Positions 1 through 4,919 of a stretch of DNA of 5,053 nucleotides are shown here, piece by piece. This stretch comes from Bacteroidales bacterium. GTDB taxonomy: Bacteria > Bacteroidota > Bacteroidia > Bacteroidales > Azobacteroidaceae. The position numbers and the translations under genes are program-made. Position 1 is the stretch's first letter; each line of letters opens with the position of its first letter. The DNA lies in contig JAJBTS010000288.1 of NCBI GenBank assembly GCA_020860885.1, positions 1 to 5,053 on the forward strand. Reading direction: 5' to 3'. Below the pieces are notes generated by a model. It was not told the origin of the DNA, ran no database searches, and saw only the letters and a list, made by a program, of their open reading frames with translations.

Positions 1-73
1 CCAGGAAGCCCGATTCACTTCCGTTTAAGAAAAAGAACAGGTCTCTTTCCAGTAAGAGCTCATTTTCAAGCAT
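1..73 (-). CDS. Probable PAP2-family phosphatase, N-terminal fragment
   Basis: Only the first 24 codons are in the window; the gene continues past the left edge. The ATG is at 71-73, read leftwards. The peptide begins MLENELLLERDLFFFLNG, followed by a short Ser/Gly-rich stretch. An acidic start, then a D-L-F-F-F-L-N-G segment leading into the first membrane helix, is how many Bacteroidetes PAP2 (type 2 phosphatidic acid phosphatase) proteins begin. These membrane enzymes remove phosphate from lipid phosphates or undecaprenyl pyrophosphate. The catalytic PAP2 motifs lie outside the window, so the family call rests on the N-terminus alone. An exact -7 promoter element (96-103) lies 22 bases upstream of the start and supports this being a real gene start. 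The gene is divergent from the HdeD-like gene. Confidence 0.5.
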   Translation of the reverse strand, partial: MLENELLLERDLFFFLNGSESGFL

Positions 74-95
74 ACTCAAAGTTTTATTGTTTATA

Positions 96-127
96 CAAAA
101 CTAATAAAAAATCCTTAAAAAATTAAA
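96..127 (-). promoter_or_regulatory. Candidate Bacteroidetes promoter for the PAP2-like gene
   Basis: On the minus strand 96-103 reads TAGTTTTG, an exact match to the Bacteroidetes -7 consensus TAnnTTTG. Twenty bases further upstream, 124-127 reads TTTA, a 3-of-4 match to the -33 element TTTG. The spacing is close to the usual 19-21 bases, and the -7 element lies 22 bases before the ATG at 73, implying a short leader. In DNA this AT-rich a single -7 match can occur by chance; the spacing and position make this one better than most. Confidence 0.45.
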
Positions 128-165
128 GGAAATAATAATCATGTTAATATATTGTATGTATTTTG

Positions 166-199
166 GGAACTATATTCCTGTGGTATTTGTTTTAAATAC
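166..199. repeat. Two adjacent inverted repeats upstream of the HdeD-like gene
   Basis: GGAA-CTATA-TTCC (166-178) is followed four bases later by GTATTT-GTTTT-AAATAC (183-199). They lie in the 146-base divergent gap between the PAP2-like and HdeD-like genes, ending 20 bases before the HdeD ATG. Such sites could be operators or leader hairpins for an envelope-stress gene, but both are short and AT-rich, so chance is possible. I found no exact -7 element for the HdeD gene; the nearest are TATTTTG (159-165), with a one-base spacer instead of two, and a lone TTTG at 186-189. Confidence 0.3.
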
Positions 200-219
200 A
201 ATTAATAAAAAATAATCTT

Positions 220-837
220 ATGAGAACTGAATTTTTTGAAAGTTTATGTGAATCAGTAAAAAATTGGTGGATCTCCTTATTAATAGGGATACTGTTTGTT
301 GTAGGAGCGCTATTGCTTATGTTTAATCCACTGGTTAGTTATGCCGTGCTTGCCATCGGTTTTGCCGTTTTTATGTTTGTAGAGGGAATATTCGAAATTA
401 TATTCTCTATTAGTAACAAAAATATACTTCCCGGATGGGGATGGTATTTAGCGTTAGGTATCCTGGATTTAATTTTAGGAACTTTTCTTCTTATCTATCC
501 CGGGTTGAGCGCAGCTGTTATTCCGTATATCCTGGCTTTCTGGCTGATGTTTCGCGGATTCTCCATTATTGGATCTTCCATTGAGTTGAAGCAATTCGGT
601 AATAAAAACTGGGGTTGGTACCTGGCATTAGGTATTTTATCCGTATTATGCGCTATTGGAATCATTTTCTTTCCTGTTGCAGGAGCTTTTTCTGTTATTT
701 ATATCTTGGCTTTTACTTTTCTTTTTCTGGGAATTGCCCGCATCTTACTGGCTTTCGAACTGAAAGGACTGAAGAAAGATTGTGATAGGGTTCAGAAAAG
801 AATTGATGAATCCAGAAAGAGAGAGTTAAGGTATTGA
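220..837 (+). CDS. HdeD-family (DUF308) six-helix membrane protein
   Basis: This 205-residue protein is almost entirely hydrophobic, with about six membrane helices (roughly residues 16-36, 40-63, 74-92, 98-119, 131-151 and 155-178) and a charged tail (about 182-205, rich in K, R, D and E) that is probably cytoplasmic. It is built from three copies of a two-helix unit. The segment WGWYLALGIL occurs exactly at 73-82 and 131-140, with a diverged copy at 16-25 (WWISLLIGIL), giving a period of 57-58 residues. Length, helix count and repeats fit the HdeD/DUF308 family, whose E. coli member protects against acid at high cell density. The molecular function is not established, and an acid-resistance role here would be extrapolation. 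The ATG at 220 follows an A/T-rich region without a Shine-Dalgarno site, normal for Bacteroidetes. The gene appears monocistronic, ending at TGA 835-837 before the terminator at 893-925. Confidence 0.85.
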   Translation: MRTEFFESLCESVKNWWISLLIGILFVVGALLLMFNPLVSYAVLAIGFAVFMFVEGIFEIIFSISNKNILPGWGWYLALGILDLILGTFLLIYPGLSAAVIPYILAFWLMFRGFSIIGSSIELKQFGNKNWGWYLALGILSVLCAIGIIFFPVAGAFSVIYILAFTFLFLGIARILLAFELKGLKKDCDRVQKRIDESRKRELRY

Positions 838-892
838 TATAAAGAAAATACAGTAATTAATTTGCTGTAGTGTTGGATGATGTTTAAAAAGG

Positions 893-925
893 GATTGTCT
901 TTCGAAAGGAAGACAATCTTTTTTT
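893..925 (+). terminator. Intrinsic terminator of the HdeD-like gene
   Basis: The arms GATTGTCTTTC (893-903) and GGAAGACAATC (908-918) form an 11-bp stem with one U-G wobble, closed by a GAAA tetraloop (904-907) and followed by seven T residues (919-925). It lies 55 bases after the HdeD stop codon and before kdsA, so kdsA should be transcribed from its own promoter. Confidence 0.9.
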
Positions 926-926
926 G

Positions 927-934
927 TAAATTTG
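927..934 (+). promoter_or_regulatory. Candidate -7 element of the kdsA promoter
   Basis: TAAATTTG matches the Bacteroidetes -7 consensus TAnnTTTG exactly and lies 24 bases before the kdsA ATG. The -33 element is poor: TTCG at 901-904 is the best candidate, with a 22-base spacer, and it falls inside the upstream terminator hairpin. The site is plausible mainly because the terminator just before it means kdsA needs a promoter here. Confidence 0.45.
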
Positions 935-958
935 TGTATTAATTAAAACTCTGAGATA

Positions 959-1762
959 ATGATTTCTTTTGAAGAATTGATAAAAAAGGACAACTTTTTC
1001 TTACTGGCGGGTCCTTGTGCCATTGAGAATGAAAAGATGGCTATGGATATAGCTGAGAAAATTGTTTCTATTACCCAAAAACTGAATATTCCTTTCGTAT
1101 TTAAAGGCTCTTACAAGAAGGCCAACCGGTCAAAGGTGGATTCTTTTACAGGTATTGGCGATGAAAAAGCATTAAAAATACTGGGTAAGGTTCGCGAGGT
1201 GTTTGATGTGCCTGTCGTTACCGATATTCATGAAACCCACGATGCATTGCGTGCTGCGGAGTATGTGGATGTTTTACAGATTCCTGCCTTTCTATCCCGT
1301 CAGACGGATTTATTGGTTGCTGCGGCTCAAACAGGAAAGGTTGTCAACATAAAGAAAGGTCAGTTCCTGTCTCCTGCATCTATGAAGTTTGCTGTCAGGA
1401 AAGTTGTGGAGAGTGGAAATGATCAGGTAATGCTAACAGAACGCGGAACCACTTTCGGGTATACCGACCTGATAGTAGATTACAGGGGTATCCCGGAAAT
1501 GCAAAGCTTTGGTTATCCTGTGGTGATGGATGTTACCCATTCTTTGCAACAACCGAATCAGGCAAGCGGAGTAACCGGAGGTATGCCGGCACTGATAGAA
1601 ACCATAGCGAAAGCTGCGATAGCTGTCGGTGTGGATGGAATATTCATAGAAACTCATCCCGAGCCGGAAAAAGCTCTTTCGGATGGTGCCAATATGCTGC
1701 GTCTGGATTTATTAGAGGATCTATTGATTAAACTTATAAAAATAAAAAAGGCTCTTGGTTAA
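959..1762 (+). CDS. kdsA: 3-deoxy-8-phosphooctulonate (Kdo-8-P) synthase, metal-dependent type
   Basis: KdsA condenses phosphoenolpyruvate with arabinose 5-phosphate to make Kdo 8-phosphate, the precursor of the Kdo sugar joining lipid A to the LPS core; it acts in the cytoplasm. The protein has 267 residues, near the usual length, and appears complete. Visible family motifs are GPCAIE (18-23), the substrate-binding KANRSK segment (54-59), DVLQIPAFL (104-112), a TERGTTFGY loop (160-168), DVTHSLQQPN (191-200) and IETHPEPEKALSDGANML (230-247). C20, H194, E231 and D242 match the four metal ligands of the metal-dependent class, such as Aquifex aeolicus. The metal-independent E. coli type has Asn where C20 stands. 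The ATG at 959 is favoured because the protein then starts in family register, 14 residues before the first core strand. The gene appears to be transcribed alone: a terminator precedes it and another overlaps its stop codon. No arabinose-5-phosphate isomerase gene lies beside it in this window. Confidence 0.97.
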   Translation: MISFEELIKKDNFFLLAGPCAIENEKMAMDIAEKIVSITQKLNIPFVFKGSYKKANRSKVDSFTGIGDEKALKILGKVREVFDVPVVTDIHETHDALRAAEYVDVLQIPAFLSRQTDLLVAAAQTGKVVNIKKGQFLSPASMKFAVRKVVESGNDQVMLTERGTTFGYTDLIVDYRGIPEMQSFGYPVVMDVTHSLQQPNQASGVTGGMPALIETIAKAAIAVGVDGIFIETHPEPEKALSDGANMLRLDLLEDLLIKLIKIKKALG

Positions 1763-1773
1763 AGAGCCTTTTT
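1745..1773 (+). terminator. kdsA terminator overlapping the stop codon, likely bidirectional
   Basis: AAAAAGGCTCTT (1745-1756) pairs perfectly with AAGAGCCTTTTT (1762-1773), giving a 12-bp stem around a GGTTA loop. The T-run at 1769-1773 follows the GC-rich core on the plus strand. The A-run at 1744-1749 gives an equivalent T-run on the minus strand, so the hairpin could also stop transcripts arriving from dnaA. The left arm is part of the kdsA coding sequence (the last Lys, Ala and Leu codons), and the stop codon TAA (1760-1762) spans the loop and the first base of the right arm. Confidence 0.9.
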
Positions 1774-2200
1774 CCCTTTATTTCGTTCAAAAAATAACGT
1801 TACATAAAGTAACATTAGGGATATATAAAGATAGAATAGCCGAGAGTAATTATTCAATAGAAAGATGATCTTTCCTCCCAATTATGGATTTGAAATTGAA
1901 CTGTACAAAATTAATTTCATCTATGCGGATTTTCTTTACTAAAATTGCTATAACTTTTGTCGAAATGATTCATTTTAATGTAATGCATTAGAAATGTATC
2001 AAAATGTACCTATAAGTGGGAGTCGGATGGTTTTTGAGGGTGTTGAAAAGGGGCTGTGAAGAAGACTGATCCGAGGAAAATAATGTATCACTAAATAATG
2101 AATGATAGATCCAACCCCGGTTTTTACCGGGAAATAACCGGGTGTATGAATCAACTCTGTTGGGGTAAAATGTAAATGAGGAAGGATTGATTAGGATGAA
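1763..2200. other. Convergent intergenic region with several inverted repeats, no gene seen
   Basis: I found no convincing coding sequence on either strand in these 438 bases between the 3' ends of kdsA and dnaA. The left part is AT-rich. It contains GTTAC-ATAAA-GTAAC (1799-1813), GAAAGAT-G-ATCTTTC (1860-1874) and the palindrome TAATGCATTA (1981-1990). The part at about 2017-2076 is richer in G on the plus strand and contains TCGGAT (2023-2028), which can pair with ATCCGA (2069-2074). A GC-rich hairpin element follows at 2116-2142. Minus strand 1906-1913 matches the -7 consensus (TAATTTTG) but has no -33 partner. An undetected small RNA is possible, not shown. Confidence 0.6.
2116..2142. repeat. 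GC-rich hairpin element with two alternative pairings
   Basis: CCCGGT (2116-2121) pairs with ACCGGG (2126-2131) across a TTTT loop. The same left arm, extended to CCCGGTT (2116-2122), can instead pair with AACCGGG (2136-2142) across a 13-base loop. The hexamer ACCGGG is thus directly repeated 11 bases apart and the two hairpins exclude each other. No T-run follows on either strand, so it is not a typical intrinsic terminator. It stands out as GC-rich in AT-rich surroundings, 58 bases past the dnaA stop codon. Confidence 0.6.
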
Positions 2201-2208
2201 TCAATCCT
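2183..2208 (-). terminator. Hairpin over the dnaA stop codon, weak terminator candidate
   Basis: AGGATTGATT (2183-2192) and AATCAATCCT (2199-2208) form a perfect 10-bp stem with a six-base loop. The dnaA stop codon (2201-2203) lies in the stem, so the last dnaA codons make one arm. Downstream on the minus strand the DNA is T-rich but broken (TCCTCATTTACATTTTA) instead of a clean T-run. It may be a weak terminator or a 3'-end stabiliser. The better minus-strand terminator downstream is the bidirectional one at 1745-1773. Confidence 0.5.
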
Positions 2209-3601
2209 GAAGTTGTGTTTCAATATCTTTCATTGTCAACCTGAATCCTTTATCAATATCCAGATTGTCCTGAATGGTTTTGCAGGCATGGAGTACTGTC
2301 GCATGGTCTCTTTTGCCGACCATGTTTCCAATGTGCGCGTAAGAATGATCCGTATACTTTTTGGAAAGGAACATAGTTACTTGTCTTGCCTGTACAATTT
2401 CTCTTTTTCGTGATTTGGAATGGATTTCGTTGATATCTATTTTGAAATAAGAACTAACCACATTTTGAATCTTTTCTAAAGTGATTTGTTTTTTCTCCAG
2501 TTTAATGGTTTTGCTAACCACTCTTTTTGTTAATTCAATATCTACTTCGCATCCGAACACCAGCGAGTGGGCAACGAGGGAAGTAATTATACCTTCCAGG
2601 TCTCTGACGTGATCCGTTACATTTTCAGCAATGTAATTGATTATATCGTTACTGATATTTAATCCGTCCTGTTTAACTTTATTATGCAATATTCGTTTAC
2701 GTAGTTCGATATCCGGTTTTTGAAGCTCTAACGTTAAACCCCATTTTAATCGTCCGATAAGGCGTTCTTCTAGTCCCTGAATCTCTACAGGAGCTTTATC
2801 TGCTGTGAGGATAAGCTGTTTACCCAGTAATTTCAGGTGATTAAAAATATGGAAATAAGCTTGTTGAGTTTTTTCTTTGCCCGATAATTCGTGAATATCG
2901 TCTAAGATCAGTACATCCACTCCCTGATAAAAATGAACAAAATCGTTGTGAGTATTCTTCTTCCGGGCATCGGTAAATTGCACTTCAAATAAATGAGCAG
3001 ATATATATAATACTTTTTTCTGGGAATCTATTTCCATGATCTTATTACCGATTGCGTGACACAGGTGTGTTTTTCCAACCCCTGAACCTCCGTAAATAAA
3101 ACAGGGATTGAAATCTTTCCCTGGCTCATCTGCTATTTTTAATGCGATAGATCGTGCCAGTTTATTGCTTGTACCCTCAAAAAAGTTCCGGAAAGACAAA
3201 CGATTGTTTAAGTTCGGATCCCAATCCAGAATAGATGGTTGATACAAATCATTAGGTGCTTTGTTTAAGTCTTTTGCTTTTTTCTGATTCTCATTCTCCG
3301 GAATAGGACGTTCACTTTGAAGAGTCGTATGTCCGTTATTCCTGTTTGAATGATCAACAATAATCCTGTAGTTGAGTGTCAGGTTCTTTTCACTGACCCT
3401 CTTTAATGCATGGAAAATAAGATCCGCATATTTTTCTTCCAGATATTCGTAAAAGAACTGACTGGGAACCTGAATTGTAAAATCGCTCCCTTCATACTTC
3501 AGCGGAATGATCGGTGTAAACCATGTATTATAGATACTATGACTGACATTATCTTTAATAATGCTTAAACATTGATTCCATAAATTTACATGTGACTCCA
3601 C
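2201..3601 (-). CDS. dnaA: Chromosomal replication initiator protein DnaA
   Basis: DnaA binds DnaA boxes at the origin, forms an ATP-dependent filament, melts the DNA and helps load the replicative helicase. This 466-residue protein has all four domains: domain I (about 1-83, with the conserved W27 region NTWFTPIIPL), a short polar linker (about 84-120), the AAA+ domain (about 125-345) and the C-terminal DNA-binding domain (about 370-466). Visible AAA+ motifs are Walker A GGSGVGKT (171-178), Walker B LILDDIHEL (231-239), sensor 1 LILTADKAP (263-271), box VII with arginine finger R284 in ERLIGRLKWG, and sensor 2 R333 in HVRDLEG. The DnaA signature is VGKRDHATVLHACKTI (428-443). The start is GTG at 3599-3601: an in-frame TAA lies two codons upstream and the next in-frame Met would remove domain I. 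Only a weak purine-rich GGTAAG precedes it. No dnaN or recF neighbour is seen in the window. Confidence 0.98.
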   Translation of the reverse strand: MESHVNLWNQCLSIIKDNVSHSIYNTWFTPIIPLKYEGSDFTIQVPSQFFYEYLEEKYADLIFHALKRVSEKNLTLNYRIIVDHSNRNNGHTTLQSERPIPENENQKKAKDLNKAPNDLYQPSILDWDPNLNNRLSFRNFFEGTSNKLARSIALKIADEPGKDFNPCFIYGGSGVGKTHLCHAIGNKIMEIDSQKKVLYISAHLFEVQFTDARKKNTHNDFVHFYQGVDVLILDDIHELSGKEKTQQAYFHIFNHLKLLGKQLILTADKAPVEIQGLEERLIGRLKWGLTLELQKPDIELRKRILHNKVKQDGLNISNDIINYIAENVTDHVRDLEGIITSLVAHSLVFGCEVDIELTKRVVSKTIKLEKKQITLEKIQNVVSSYFKIDINEIHSKSRKREIVQARQVTMFLSKKYTDHSYAHIGNMVGKRDHATVLHACKTIQDNLDIDKGFRLTMKDIETQLQD

Positions 3602-3713
3602 TTCTTACCGTTTTTATTTTTAAATTAATAAATTAACAATACCTAAATTTAACACTTGTCAGCCTATGAATGTTCTAGAAAAATATTTGGATTGTGTTCT
3701 TGATTTCTCACTG

Positions 3714-3744
3714 CAAAATTTCAAAAAAAAAACAACAAAACAAA
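3714..3744 (-). promoter_or_regulatory. dnaA: Candidate dnaA promoter
   Basis: On the minus strand TTTG (3741-3744) is followed after 19 bases by AAATTTTG (3714-3721), a 7-of-8 match to the Bacteroidetes -7 consensus TAnnTTTG. The spacing is canonical. Transcription from here would give a dnaA leader of about 105-110 bases. A second near-match, TAAATTTA (3644-3651), is closer to the start but has no -33 partner. The A-run between the two elements (a T-run on the transcribed orientation) makes chance matches likely, so confidence is limited. Confidence 0.35.
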
Positions 3745-3963
3745 ATGTCTTTTTTATTGCTTTTCTGTGAAATTTATTATTGCTTGTTTTACAATAACTT
3801 AGCCTGTGTAAATTTCCTTTTTGTTTTATTTTGCTGATAAACAGTTGTTTATGACTGTTGATTGAATTGACTTGAGTTTTGTGCCATTCCTGAATACTAC
3901 GGCTTGCATTTGGCAATAGGCAGTTTAGAGGAAGATTTCAGATAAAGAAATATGAAGTTAATG

Positions 3964-4000
3964 TTTAGATGAATTCTAAATAATCTCTTTAGATGAATTC
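3964..4000. repeat. 13-bp direct repeat TTTAGATGAATTC, two copies
   Basis: TTTAGATGAATTC occurs exactly at 3964-3976 and 3988-4000, 24 bases apart start to start, with an 11-base spacer. Because GAATTC is itself a palindrome, the interval can also fold: GAATTCTAAA (3971-3980) pairs with TTTAGA (3988-3993) and ATTC (3997-4000), with TGA bulged out. It lies 22 bases past the MCE stop codon, between that gene and dnaA. Confidence 0.7.
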
Positions 4001-4022
4001 CGTAAAGATATCCCTGTTGATT

Positions 4023-4913
4023 TCAAAATATGGAAAAATGCACGTAGTTTTTAGGATTTTCTTTAACGTCTTTTAATAGATCCGCTGCATTTTTTGCTGT
4101 GGAATCCAGATTGTCGTAAAGAGAACGATCATTGAGTAGCAGTCCTAAAGAACTATCCGGGTTATTCAATTGTTGTGTGACCTTATCCATATTAGCCAGT
4201 ACCTTATCCACGTTATCCAGTGTTCTCTGGAAATCTAAACTTTTCATATTATTGCTTACAACAGCAAAATCCGAAGAGATTTTGTTGAGATTACTAACAA
4301 TCTCAGGAACATCGTTTGCTAATAAGTTATTTAATTCCTTCGAAGATTTTTGTAAATTAGAAGTTGTAGATTCGATATGATCCAACGATTGTGTCAAAGC
4401 CGGGTGGTTTACCAAAACCTGAATTCCCAGTAAGATGGAATCCAAACGGGGTAAAATATTTTCTACCTGGGGAAGTAATTCCTGCGAAACCTTATCCATC
4501 AATCCTATTTCTGTTTTACCTGTAATTGTATCGCCGATCTGATGGTAGCTGCTGACGTACTTATTAAGGATGAGATTCATATAGGCGCCGGAAGTCAGTC
4601 CTGATTTTAATTCGGCATAGCTGCCGGTTTGTATTTTCATTTGTTTATCCAGGCTAATCTGGACAATAATATTTTCAGGATTCGGGTTGTTGAATTGATA
4701 TTCTATAGCATTTACTATTCCGACTCTGAAGCCATCCACATAAACCGGGCTGGAGGTTTGTAATTCGGATACGTTTTGCATCAATACATAATAATGGTTC
4801 GTTGGTTTAAGGATATTGATCCCTTTTAAATAATTGACACCCGAATATAAAACGAATAAACTTACAATTGTAACTAACCCTATTATAACTTCTTTAGTAA
4901 ATATTTTCTTCAT
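4023..4913 (-). CDS. MlaD/MCE-family membrane-anchored lipid-transport protein
   Basis: MCE proteins are the substrate-binding parts of lipid transporters that work with an ABC permease and ATPase (Mla-type systems) to move phospholipids or other lipids across the envelope. The 296-residue protein has a short basic N-terminus (MKKIFTKE), one membrane helix (about 9-26) acting as an uncleaved anchor, and an MCE domain (about 38-118) containing SPVYVDGFRVGIVNAI (55-70) and the KSGLTSGAYMNLIL segment (103-116). A long, probably helical and coiled-coil region with heptad-like Leu/Ile spacing follows (about 140-285), and the protein ends ENPKNYVHFSIF, a typical Bacteroidetes MCE tail. The ATG at 4911-4913 is chosen because it gives a normal anchor; an ATG at 4918-4920 is out of frame. 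The start lies six bases after the amidase stop codon, so the two are probably co-translated. No ABC partner gene is in the window. Confidence 0.92.
   Translation of the reverse strand: MKKIFTKEVIIGLVTIVSLFVLYSGVNYLKGINILKPTNHYYVLMQNVSELQTSSPVYVDGFRVGIVNAIEYQFNNPNPENIIVQISLDKQMKIQTGSYAELKSGLTSGAYMNLILNKYVSSYHQIGDTITGKTEIGLMDKVSQELLPQVENILPRLDSILLGIQVLVNHPALTQSLDHIESTTSNLQKSSKELNNLLANDVPEIVSNLNKISSDFAVVSNNMKSLDFQRTLDNVDKVLANMDKVTQQLNNPDSSLGLLLNDRSLYDNLDSTAKNAADLLKDVKENPKNYVHFSIF
4204..4221 (+). other. Tandem DnaA-box-like 9-mers inside the MCE gene
   Basis: TTATCCACG (4204-4212) and TTATCCAGT (4213-4221) are adjacent, with one and two mismatches to the DnaA box TTATCCACA. Related words occur at 4183-4191 (TTATCCATA), 4492-4500 (TTATCCATC) and 4645-4653 (TTATCCAGG), all in the same orientation and none exact. 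On the coding strand they encode Asp-Lys or Leu-Asp pairs in the helical tail and elsewhere, so protein composition may explain them. Binding by DnaA is speculative. Confidence 0.2.
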
Positions 4914-4919
4914 TGATCA

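Larger units (their letters stand above)
3602..4022. other. Intergenic region between the MCE gene and dnaA
   Basis: This 421-base AT-rich stretch separates the MCE stop codon from the dnaA start, with both genes on the minus strand. It contains a ten-base A-run (3723-3732), a candidate dnaA promoter (3714-3744), a hairpin AACAGT/ACTGTT (3840-3859) and a 13-bp direct repeat (3964-4000). I saw no good DnaA box (TTATCCACA or its complement). An open frame of 85 codons at 3659-3916 on the minus strand has low-complexity, Lys/Ser/Phe-rich composition with no family resemblance, and is probably not a gene. Confidence 0.6.

Noticed and set aside
1433..1657. Minus-strand open frame of 74 codons inside kdsA
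   Set aside because: It lies wholly within a well-supported gene on the other strand, and its protein (rich in His, Tyr, Ser and Arg) resembles no family I know.
1906..1913. Exact -7 consensus TAATTTTG on the minus strand in the convergent gap
   Set aside because: No -33 partner at suitable spacing and no gene downstream before the terminator at 1745-1773. Such words are expected by chance in AT-rich DNA.
1981..1990. Palindrome TAATGCATTA
   Set aside because: A single ten-base AT-rich palindrome without a second copy or a nearby promoter; chance is enough to explain it.
2213..2413. Plus-strand open frame of 66 codons inside dnaA
   Set aside because: It is antisense to the conserved DNA-binding domain of dnaA, with no recognisable motif or start context.
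3659..3916. Minus-strand open frame of 85 codons between the MCE gene and dnaA
   Set aside because: Low-complexity Lys/Ser/Phe-rich sequence produced by A- and T-runs, with no domain. It also overlaps the candidate dnaA promoter. It is not impossible, but unsupported.
3602..4022. Replication origin next to dnaA
   Set aside because: The gap is AT-rich, but I found no near-consensus DnaA boxes in it, and dnaN is not seen beside dnaA. Without GC skew the call is not supported.
4132..4380. Plus-strand open frame of 82 codons inside the MCE gene
   Set aside because: It is antisense to the helical tail of the MCE protein; its Leu/Ser-rich composition is what the complement of that region gives.
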